DNA from: Acidobacteriota bacterium
Lineage (GTDB): Bacteria > Acidobacteriota > Terriglobia > Acidiferrales > UBA7541
Reading direction: 5' to 3'
NCBI GenBank assembly: GCA_021832085.1
Contig: JAKBLM010000013.1
Location: forward strand, 19,408-83,407
DNA length: 64,000 bases
The translations under genes were made by a program, and so were the position numbers. The notes under the pieces were generated by a model, which was not told the DNA's origin, did not search any database, and saw nothing but the letters and a program-made list of their open reading frames with translations. The stretch's first letter is position 1. Each line of letters begins with the position of its first letter. This document shows, piece after piece, positions 51,425 to 59,375 of the stretch.

Positions 51425-54400
51425 ATGGCTTCCCTTTCCTCCCCGCCGGCCTTCGGCGGCCTCGATTGGGCGCACCCGCTGGTGCGCGATTGGTTCCTTG
51501 ATCGCTTTCGCTCGCCGACCGAGCCGCAGATTGAAGGCTGGCCGCATATCGTTGCCGGCCGGACCGTGCTGATTTCAGCACCCACGGGCTCGGGGAAAAC
51601 GCTGGCCGCCTTTTTGGCCGCGATCGACCGCTTGGTGCGCCAGGCGCTCGCCGGAACAATCGAGGACCGAACCGAGGTCGTCTACGTCTCGCCCCTCCGC
51701 GCGCTTTCGAACGACATCGAAAAGAATCTGCAGACGCCACTGGCGGAAATCGTCGCGCTCGCCGGCCGGCGCGGACTGGCGATGCCGCCGATTCGGACGG
51801 CCGTCCGGACCGGTGACACGCTCCAGCCTGAACGCCGCAAGATGCTTGCGCGGCCGCCACACATCCTGGTGACGACGCCGGAATCGCTCTACGTCTTGCT
51901 CACTTCGGAGCGCAGCCGCCGGATGCTCGCCACCGCGCATACCGTAATCGTCGACGAGATCCACGCCATTGCCGACGACAAGCGTGGCGCGCACCTGGCT
52001 CTTTCGCTCGAACGGCTCGAAGCGCTTGCGGGCCGGCGGCTGGTGCGCGTGGGGCTTTCGGCCACGCAGAAACCGATCGAGCGCCTGGGCCAGTTCCTCG
52101 CCGGCGCTGGGCGGCCGGAACCGGTGATCGTCGAGGTCGGCCGGCGCCGCCAGTTCGATCTGGCTGTGGAGGTGCCCCGCAGCGAACTGGGCCCGGTGGC
52201 TTCGAACGAGCTTTGGGAGGAAATCTACGATCGCGTGGCGCAGCTTGCCGGCGAGCAACGGTCGACACTCGTCTTCGTCAATACGCGGCGGTTGGCCGAG
52301 CGCATGGCCTTCCATTTGGCCGAACGGATGGGCAAGGAGGCCGTGGCGGCGCATCACGGCAGCTTGTCGCGCAAGCTGCGGCTCGAAGCTGAACGGCGGC
52401 TGAAGGCCGGCGAGTTGCGGGCGCTGGTGGCTACGGCTTCGCTCGAGCTCGGCATCGACATCGGCACGGTCGACTTGGTTTGCCAGATCGGTTCGCCGCG
52501 CTCGATTGCTACGGCACTGCAACGGATCGGTCGTTCAGGGCACTGGCGCGGCGCGGTGCCACGGGGCCGGCTGTTTGCAACAACGCGCGACGACCTGATC
52601 GAATGCGCCGCGCTGGTTCGCGCGATGGGCGCTGGCGACCTCGATGCGATCGAAGTGCCCGAGGCTCCGCTCGACGTGCTGGCTCAGCAGATCGTGGCCG
52701 CCTGCTCGGCCGAGGATTGGGCCGAAGACGAACTCTTCCGGCTGGTGTGCCGCGCCGATCCTTATCGCGGGCTGCAGCGTGGGGATTTCGATGAAATCGT
52801 CGAGATGCTTTCCGAAGGCATCGCCGCACGGCGTGGTCGTGTAGGCGCCTGGCTCCATCGCGACCGGGTGAACGGACGGTTGCGCGGGAGGCGCGGTGCG
52901 CGTCTCACCGCACTCACGAACGCCGGAGCAATTCCAGAGACCGGACTTTACGCGGTTGTCGCGCAGCCGGAGGGCGCGACGGTCGGTAGCGTGGACGAGG
53001 ACTTCGCCGTGGAAAGCCTGAGCGGCGACATCTTCCTGCTCGGCAATCATTCCTGGCAAATTCGCCGCGTGGAAAAAGGGCGCGTGCTCGTGCAGGACGC
53101 CGCCGGCGCGCCGCCCAACGTTCCCTTCTGGCGCGGCGAGGCCCCGGCGCGTACGGCCGAACTTTCGCGGCAGGTTTCGGCCTTGCGCCGCGAGATTGCC
53201 GAGCGTGTGCCGGCCGGCAAGCATCCCCGCGAGTCGCCAGAGGCGCGCGAAGCCATCGCCTGGCTCGGGCAGGAATGCGGGCTGGACGAGAGCGGTGCCG
53301 AACAGGTAATCGAGTACGTGGCGACCGGGCGCGCGGCGCTGGGAGTGGTGCCAAGCGCGCAAACCGTGGTTGCAGAGCGGTTCTTCGACGAGAGCGGAGC
53401 GATGCAGTTGGTAATCCACGCCCCTTTCGGCGGGCGCATCAACAAGGCCTGGGGCCTGGCACTGCGCAAGCGCTTTTGCCGCTCATTCAATTTCGAACTG
53501 CAGGCAGCGGCCACCGACAACGGCTTGTTGCTCTCACTCGGCGAACAGCATAGCTTCCCGCTCGCCGACGTCTTCCGCTTTCTAACGCGAGAAACCGCCG
53601 GCCATCTGCTCGAGCAGGCCGCGCTGCCAACGCCGCTCTTCACATCGCGCTGGCGTTGGAACGCGACGCGCTCGCTTGCGCTGCCGCGTTTCCTCGGCGG
53701 ACGCAAGGTGCCGGTGCACATCCAGCGCATGCGCGCCGAAGACCTGCTGGCCGCGGCGTTTCCCGAGGCGCTCGCCTGCCAGGAAAATCTGCCGGCCGAT
53801 ATTCCGATTCCCGACCATCCACTCGTGCGCGAAACGGTGAAGGACGTGCTCACCCAGGCGCTCGATCTGGTCGGGCTCGAGCGGGTGCTCGACCGGCTGG
53901 CGGAGGGGAAAATCCGCACCGTCGCCATCGACACCGCTTCGGCTTCGCTCTTTTCCCACGAAATTCTGAACGCCAATCCCTACGCGTTCCTCGACGATGC
54001 CCCGCTTGAGGAGCGACGCGCGCGCGCCGTCTCTCTGCGGCGCATGCTCCCGGCAGAGGCGCTCGGTGAAATTGGCCGGCTCGATCCGGAGGCGGTGGCC
54101 GAAGTCTCGAACCGGGCACGGCCGGACGTGCGCAGCGCCGACGAGCTGCACGACGCCCTGATGACGCTGGTAGCTTTCCCGGAATCGCTGCCACGGAGTG
54201 GCAGGGCGATTCGGGAAAGCGTTGAACAGATGCTGAGGCAGAGCGTGGAAAAGTGGACGCCGCTCTTCGAAACACTGGTCGGCGAGCACCGCGTGTGCCG
54301 CGCCAGCGACGGCCGGCGCTCCTGGTGGGTCGCTGCCGAGCGAGCGCAGACGTTCCGGCGACTGTTCCCGGATGCACGGTTCGAAACCGAGCCGCTGGCC

Positions 54401-55738
54401 GTCGAAGCTAAGGTGCCCGGCGCCGAGGAAGCGGCCGCACGGTTGCTGACCGGGTGGGCAAGCCATCTGGGCCCGGTAATGGCGACGGAACTAGCCGAGC
54501 TGACCGGCCTCGCGCGCGAGAAAGTGGAAAGCGGGTTGGCGCATCTCGAAGCTGCGGGGATCGTGCTGCGCGGCAACTTCACGGATTTCGCAGGCTCGAC
54601 GCCCGGTGAGATCGAATGGTGCGAGCGGCACGTGCTGGCGAAGATTCACCGGCAGACGCTGGGGCGACTGCGGCGCCAGATCGAGCCGGCGAGCGCGGCG
54701 CAATTTCTGCGCTGGCTACTGCGCTGGCAGCATGTGGCGCCCGGCACGCAACTGCGCGGCGAGCGTGGCATGCTCGAAGTGCTGCGGCAGATGCAGGGAT
54801 TCGAAGTGCCGGCGAACGCCTGGGAATCGCAAATCCTGGCGCGGCGCATTGCGGCTTACGAGCCGGAAACTCTCGACCGGCTATGCCTGAGCGGCGTGGT
54901 CGGCTGGGGACGGCTGACACCGCATCCGGCAATGGTTTCTTCACGCTCCGGTCGCCGCGTGGCGCCCACGAGCGTCGCGCCAATCGCCTTTTTCCTGCGC
55001 GAAGATGCCGATTGGCTTGCGCTGGCCCCCGGCGCCGGGCGCGGCGAAGAAGGGTTGAGTGCCGCGGCCCGCGAGGTGGCCGAATGGCTTGAAAGCCACG
55101 GTGCCAGCTTCTTTGTCGACATCGTGCGCGGCACGCGCCGGCTGAAGGCCGAGGTGGAAACGGCGCTGTGGGAGTTGGTGGCGGCCGGCCGCGTCACTGC
55201 AGACGACTTCGACAATCTTCGCGCGCTGGTTGATCCTAAGCGCCGTGCCGGACAAGGGCGCGGACGCACGATGCGCCCGCGACACAGCACGGGCCGCTGG
55301 TCGCTGGTGAATCTGGCCGGGGCGGAGGGTCGCAACGAGGCGCTCGAATCGGCCTGCCGGATGCTGCTCGGCCGCTACGGCGTGGTGTTTCGAGAAATGA
55401 TCGAGCGAGAAAGCGTTTTGCCCGCCTGGCGCGAACTGCTCGTCACGCTGCGGCGTCTCGAGGATCGCGGCGAGGTTCGCGGCGGCAGATTCGTGGACGG
55501 TTTTCTGGGCGAACAATTCGCCCTGCCAATGGCGGTGGAATTTCTCCGCGCTTCCAGGCTGGAGCCGCCGGGCGGCGAGGAGGTCACCGTCTCGGCCGCC
55601 GACCCGTTGAATCTGGTCGGCATCCTCGTGCCGGGCGATCGCGTGCCGGCGCTCTCGGGAAAATTCATCGCTTATCGCGACGGCGTTCCCTTCCTCATCG
55701 AAGACCGGCCGCTCGCGCCGGTAGTTGCTGTTCGCTGA
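51425..55738 (+). CDS. lhr: Large Lhr-type ATP-dependent helicase
   Basis: A 1437-residue protein with the full length of bacterial Lhr. The N-terminal superfamily 2 helicase has Walker A SAPTGSGKT (52-59), VDEIHAI, the SAT motif (GLSATQ) and motif VI (QRIGRSGHWRGA). It is followed by winged-helix and Lhr-core domains and a long C-terminal region. Lhr translocates 3'-5' on single-stranded DNA and unwinds RNA:DNA hybrids. It is associated with DNA repair, often in stress responses. It converges with the old-yellow-enzyme gene; a 7-bp hairpin lies between them (55760-55780). Confidence 0.94.
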   Translation: MASLSSPPAFGGLDWAHPLVRDWFLDRFRSPTEPQIEGWPHIVAGRTVLISAPTGSGKTLAAFLAAIDRLVRQALAGTIEDRTEVVYVSPLRALSNDIEKNLQTPLAEIVALAGRRGLAMPPIRTAVRTGDTLQPERRKMLARPPHILVTTPESLYVLLTSERSRRMLATAHTVIVDEIHAIADDKRGAHLALSLERLEALAGRRLVRVGLSATQKPIERLGQFLAGAGRPEPVIVEVGRRRQFDLAVEVPRSELGPVASNELWEEIYDRVAQLAGEQRSTLVFVNTRRLAERMAFHLAERMGKEAVAAHHGSLSRKLRLEAERRLKAGELRALVATASLELGIDIGTVDLVCQIGSPRSIATALQRIGRSGHWRGAVPRGRLFATTRDDLIECAALVRAMGAGDLDAIEVPEAPLDVLAQQIVAACSAEDWAEDELFRLVCRADPYRGLQRGDFDEIVEMLSEGIAARRGRVGAWLHRDRVNGRLRGRRGARLTALTNAGAIPETGLYAVVAQPEGATVGSVDEDFAVESLSGDIFLLGNHSWQIRRVEKGRVLVQDAAGAPPNVPFWRGEAPARTAELSRQVSALRREIAERVPAGKHPRESPEAREAIAWLGQECGLDESGAEQVIEYVATGRAALGVVPSAQTVVAERFFDESGAMQLVIHAPFGGRINKAWGLALRKRFCRSFNFELQAAATDNGLLLSLGEQHSFPLADVFRFLTRETAGHLLEQAALPTPLFTSRWRWNATRSLALPRFLGGRKVPVHIQRMRAEDLLAAAFPEALACQENLPADIPIPDHPLVRETVKDVLTQALDLVGLERVLDRLAEGKIRTVAIDTASASLFSHEILNANPYAFLDDAPLEERRARAVSLRRMLPAEALGEIGRLDPEAVAEVSNRARPDVRSADELHDALMTLVAFPESLPRSGRAIRESVEQMLRQSVEKWTPLFETLVGEHRVCRASDGRRSWWVAAERAQTFRRLFPDARFETEPLAVEAKVPGAEEAAARLLTGWASHLGPVMATELAELTGLAREKVESGLAHLEAAGIVLRGNFTDFAGSTPGEIEWCERHVLAKIHRQTLGRLRRQIEPASAAQFLRWLLRWQHVAPGTQLRGERGMLEVLRQMQGFEVPANAWESQILARRIAAYEPETLDRLCLSGVVGWGRLTPHPAMVSSRSGRRVAPTSVAPIAFFLREDADWLALAPGAGRGEEGLSAAAREVAEWLESHGASFFVDIVRGTRRLKAEVETALWELVAAGRVTADDFDNLRALVDPKRRAGQGRGRTMRPRHSTGRWSLVNLAGAEGRNEALESACRMLLGRYGVVFREMIERESVLPAWRELLVTLRRLEDRGEVRGGRFVDGFLGEQFALPMAVEFLRASRLEPPGGEEVTVSAADPLNLVGILVPGDRVPALSGKFIAYRDGVPFLIEDRPLAPVVAVR

Positions 55739-55804
55739 AACATTGCCGCCAAGAACCCGCGGTCAGGAAACCGCTGACCGTGGCTACCCAAGAACCTTGT
55801 CAGG

Positions 55805-56929
55805 TCAGCTCCGCGAAGAAGAAACAATGCCCGCTTCGATCGGCTTGCGGGCAGGCGAGCCCGGAGGCGCAGCGCGCAGATATTGCACCGGCCACGACTG
55901 TGGCTGGCCCAGCTCGCGGGCGGCGCGCAAAGGCCAGTGGGGATCGCGGAGCATCTGGCGCGCCAGCAGCACGAGATCCGCCTGCCCGGTGCGGATGATG
56001 TGGTCGGCCTGAGTCGGTTCGGTAATCAAGCCAACAGCACCGGTGGCGATCCCGGCTTCGCGCCGGATTCGTTCGGCGAATGCCGTCTGGTAGCCAGGGC
56101 CGAGGGGAATCTTCGCGCCGGGCACGATGCCTGCGGAAGAGCAATCCATCAGATCGACGCCGAGAGCGCGCACCTGCCGCGCCAGTTCCACCGATTGCTC
56201 AACATCCCAGCCGCCGGGAACCCAATCCGTCGAGGAGATGCGCAGAAACAGCGGGCGGCGCTCGGGCCAGACCTTGCGAACGGCAGCGACGAGTTCCCGA
56301 ACGATGCGCGTGCGGTTTTCGAACGAGCCGCCATATTGATCGTCGCGGCGATTGGCGAGGGGCGAAAGGAATTCGTGAAGGAGGTAGCCGTGGGCCGAAT
56401 GGATTTCAAGGACGTCGAATCCGGCCCGGGCGGCGCGCCGCGCGGCCGCGGCGAACGCATCGACCACTTCGTGGATTTCCGCCTCGGCGAGCGCCTGTGG
56501 CCGGGGGTAGGTTTCGCTGAACGGGATCGCGCTCGGCGCCACCACACGCCGCCAACCACCTTCGGATTCCGGCAGCAGGCCCTCGCCCTCCCACGGCCTT
56601 CGCGTACTGGCCTTGCGACCGGCGTGCGCCAGCTGCATGCCGGCGAAGCTACCCTGCTCGTGAAGGAAGCGGACGATGCGGGCCAGCGGCTCGATATGAC
56701 GATCGCTCCACAGCCCCATGTCCTGCGGGCTGATTCGCCCTTCGGGCGCGACGGCCGTGGCTTCGGTGAAAACCAGCGCCGCGCCGCCCACTGCTCGCGT
56801 TCCCAGATGGACCAAGTGCCAATCGTTGGCCATGCCGTCAGTGCAGGAGTACTGGCACATTGGCGAGACCGCGATCCGGTTCGGCAATTGCACATCGCGT
56901 AGCTTCAATGCCTCGAAAAGATGAGCCAT
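55805..56929 (-). CDS. Old yellow enzyme (NADH:flavin oxidoreductase, YqjM-like)
   Basis: A 374-residue FMN enzyme of the YqjM branch. It has SPMCQYS near the flavin, the IHSAHGYLLHEFLSPLANRR signature and GSFENRTRIVRELV. It reduces activated C=C bonds using NAD(P)H. The start at 56929 is chosen by an AGGA site; an upstream extension to 56992 is unlikely. It follows the MDR dehydrogenase gene on the same strand, 77 bp downstream. Confidence 0.92.
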   Translation of the reverse strand: MAHLFEALKLRDVQLPNRIAVSPMCQYSCTDGMANDWHLVHLGTRAVGGAALVFTEATAVAPEGRISPQDMGLWSDRHIEPLARIVRFLHEQGSFAGMQLAHAGRKASTRRPWEGEGLLPESEGGWRRVVAPSAIPFSETYPRPQALAEAEIHEVVDAFAAAARRAARAGFDVLEIHSAHGYLLHEFLSPLANRRDDQYGGSFENRTRIVRELVAAVRKVWPERRPLFLRISSTDWVPGGWDVEQSVELARQVRALGVDLMDCSSAGIVPGAKIPLGPGYQTAFAERIRREAGIATGAVGLITEPTQADHIIRTGQADLVLLARQMLRDPHWPLRAARELGQPQSWPVQYLRAAPPGSPARKPIEAGIVSSSRS

Positions 56930-57006
56930 CTTGTTTTTCCTCATTCCATCGGATGCATGAGTGGCTCGGCGCGCCGCGCACGTATTCGGCACGCCGCCTG
57001 TGCGTG

Positions 57007-58014
57007 TCAGTCCACGCGAATCACAATTTTGCCAAAGTGCGAACCGCTTTCCATGTAGCGAAGGGCGTCGGGCAGCTGATCGAAGGCGAAGACGCGATCG
57101 ATCACCGGATGCAGGCGCGAATGAGCAATGGCGCGGTTCATATCCTCGAACATCTCGCGCGAGCCGACCAGGATGCCGCTCAATCGCAGAGCTTTCATGA
57201 ACACCGGAACGATATCAACACCGCCGCGGCCGGTGAGATTGCCGATCAACGCAATGTGACCACCGAAGCGGGCCGCGCGCACCGATTTCGGCAGCGTTTC
57301 CGCGCCGCCGACCTCGATGATGTGGTCCACGCCGCGACGGGCGGTCAGCTCGCGCACCTTTTCCTCCCAGTCGGGAGTGGTCTTGTAGTTGATGCCGACG
57401 TCCGCGCCCAACTCGCGAGCCCGAGCCAGCTTTTCGTCGCTGCTGGAGGTAATCATGACCAGCGCGCCGGCCATCCGGGCGAACTGGAGCGCGAAAATCG
57501 ATACGCCGCCCGTGCCCAGCACAAGCACCGTCTCGCTGGCGCGCAGGCCGCCGGCGACCATCAGGGCGTTCCAGGCCGTGACCCCGGCACAAGGCAGCGT
57601 CGAAGCCTCTTCGAAAGAAAGGATCTCGGGGATCTGTACCAGCGCTTGCTGGTCAAACACGACCTGCTCGGCGAGCACGCCTTCAACTCCAGCGCCCAGC
57701 GCGCTCTTCGCCTTTTCGTCGGTCAAACGGCCTTCGCCCCAGGCGGGCATGAAGTTGGCGGCGACGCGGTCTCCCGTGCGAAAACGCTTGGCCCCGTCGC
57801 CCACAGCAATGACCTCGCCCGCCGCGTCGGAGCACGGCACGAGCGGCAAGCGCAGCTTGCGGCTGTAGAGCCCTTTCACGATCAGCGTGTCACGGAAATT
57901 CAGCGACACCGCACGAACGCGCACCACCACCTGTCCCGGTCCGGGCTGTAAATCGGGGCGCTCAGCCATGGTCAAGTGCTCGATGCCGTAATTGCGCAAT
58001 TCATACGCCCGCAT
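57007..58014 (-). CDS. Zinc-type medium-chain dehydrogenase/quinone reductase
   Basis: A 335-residue MDR superfamily protein. The GroES-like N-terminal half is followed by a Rossmann domain with VLVLGTGGVSIFALQFA. The structural zinc cysteines are absent and only one of the usual catalytic ligands (C50-region PCSDAAGEV) is seen, so it resembles quinone reductase/enoyl reductase branches more than alcohol dehydrogenases. The start at 58014 has a GGAGGAGG site. Substrate unknown. Confidence 0.88.
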   Translation of the reverse strand: MRAYELRNYGIEHLTMAERPDLQPGPGQVVVRVRAVSLNFRDTLIVKGLYSRKLRLPLVPCSDAAGEVIAVGDGAKRFRTGDRVAANFMPAWGEGRLTDEKAKSALGAGVEGVLAEQVVFDQQALVQIPEILSFEEASTLPCAGVTAWNALMVAGGLRASETVLVLGTGGVSIFALQFARMAGALVMITSSSDEKLARARELGADVGINYKTTPDWEEKVRELTARRGVDHIIEVGGAETLPKSVRAARFGGHIALIGNLTGRGGVDIVPVFMKALRLSGILVGSREMFEDMNRAIAHSRLHPVIDRVFAFDQLPDALRYMESGSHFGKIVIRVD

Positions 58015-58139
58015 ACGTTCCTCCTCCAGCAAATTTCCACCGGACGAATTCCGGCGACGGCTTCACCGATACACGAAGCGGCGACGCAAAGCAAGTGCGC
58101 CGGTCAAGCAAGCGGAAAGGCACGATTGGTTCGCGCGGG

Positions 58140-59267
58140 CTAACTGGCGGAAGCTCGTTCCCCTGTAGCCAAAGCGGCTTGGACCTGGCAGCCCAGCGCC
58201 GCGGCAGAAAGCCAACCGCTATGATGCCAGAGGATCCGGCCCGTGCGCGAGCTGAGGACAAACCAGGGCAGACCCTGTACCCCGTAGCCCGCGGCCAGGC
58301 GACCCTGCGCGTCGTCGACGATTGGCGTGTGAAGAGCGGCGGCAAGCTGGGCGAGGAGATGTCGGGAAGCCTTCGCCGATGTTTCCGTCGGGACTTCGTT
58401 GATAGCGACCGGCGTGGGCCAGCCATGGCGGCGCGCGGCCCTGGCATAGCGGTCGAGAGCGGCCAGCTTCGCCGGCAGGTTCGCTTTTTCCCGCAGCCAA
58501 CCGGCGAAAAAGAGCAACAGATGCGCGTGCGCGGCGCCCAGGTCCACCGTCCGCCCGGGCGTCCCGAAAGCAGTCAGGCGCACCTTCGCGGTGGGTGTGA
58601 GCGGCGGCAACTCCGCCCGCGGTGGGCCGCCAAGGGTCGGATGACCGGGCAGCAATCGCGCGATCGAAGTGGCCAGCAATCTGGCTTGGTCGGGAACCCC
58701 CTCGTAGTTCATCTGGGTGGAGTAGACAGCGCGTTCGTGGCCGTGGGGGCCGATCACGAAGACGACCGCTTCGTGATCGATGTGCCCTTGGATCGCGGCG
58801 ACGTAGACATGATAGCTGGCCCAGACGCGCTTGAGCTGCGCTAGTGACCCGGTGAGAAAACGCCAACGGCCCTGCAACTGGTGGGCCCGAGTGTAGGCGG
58901 CGACGTCGGATATACGCGTCGCCAGCGGGTTGGCGTCTACGCCGAGCAGTTGCACCTGTGACGCGGCCGGGCCGAGCAGGCGCAAGGCTTGCACCATGCT
59001 CTCGGTGGTCAACGGGCAGATTTCGCGGCAATAGGGGTCAATGAAGGTGAGCACGACGACCTTGCCTCGAAACTGTGCGAGCGAGGTCAGCCGCCCGCGC
59101 TGGTCGCGCAAAACGAAGCCCGGCGCCACCTTCTCATGCTTTCTCAGCGAGAGGACAGCGGTCGTGATCATTCCGGCAAGCGCCAGGATCGCGCACACAA
59201 CGGCAACCCGCACCCACCGGTCGCGAAAGAAACTGCGAGAGCTGCGGGAATTTTCGTTTTCCCCCAT
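58140..59267 (-). CDS. SCO1/SenC-like protein with two thioredoxin folds
   Basis: A 375-residue, membrane-anchored protein (helix ~19-40). The first domain (~45-210) is SCO1-like with copper-binding C80-X3-C84 (CREIC) and a histidine in GHIDHEAV. The second (~225-370) has a thioredoxin-like layout with a conserved cis-proline (QGLPWFVL), but the active-site cysteines are missing (FAGWLREK). SCO proteins deliver copper to cytochrome oxidase or act as redox factors. No oxidase genes are present in the window. Confidence 0.82.
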   Translation of the reverse strand: MGENENSRSSRSFFRDRWVRVAVVCAILALAGMITTAVLSLRKHEKVAPGFVLRDQRGRLTSLAQFRGKVVVLTFIDPYCREICPLTTESMVQALRLLGPAASQVQLLGVDANPLATRISDVAAYTRAHQLQGRWRFLTGSLAQLKRVWASYHVYVAAIQGHIDHEAVVFVIGPHGHERAVYSTQMNYEGVPDQARLLATSIARLLPGHPTLGGPPRAELPPLTPTAKVRLTAFGTPGRTVDLGAAHAHLLLFFAGWLREKANLPAKLAALDRYARAARRHGWPTPVAINEVPTETSAKASRHLLAQLAAALHTPIVDDAQGRLAAGYGVQGLPWFVLSSRTGRILWHHSGWLSAAALGCQVQAALATGERASAS

Positions 59268-59375
59268 CGCTCATCCCAGTCTAGGCGTGCGGCAGCACCA
59301 CGACAAGCTGCCCTGAACCATGGGGGTGGTCGCGCACCAGGTCGGGGGACGCTCGAGCGGGGACCGAAAGCGATG

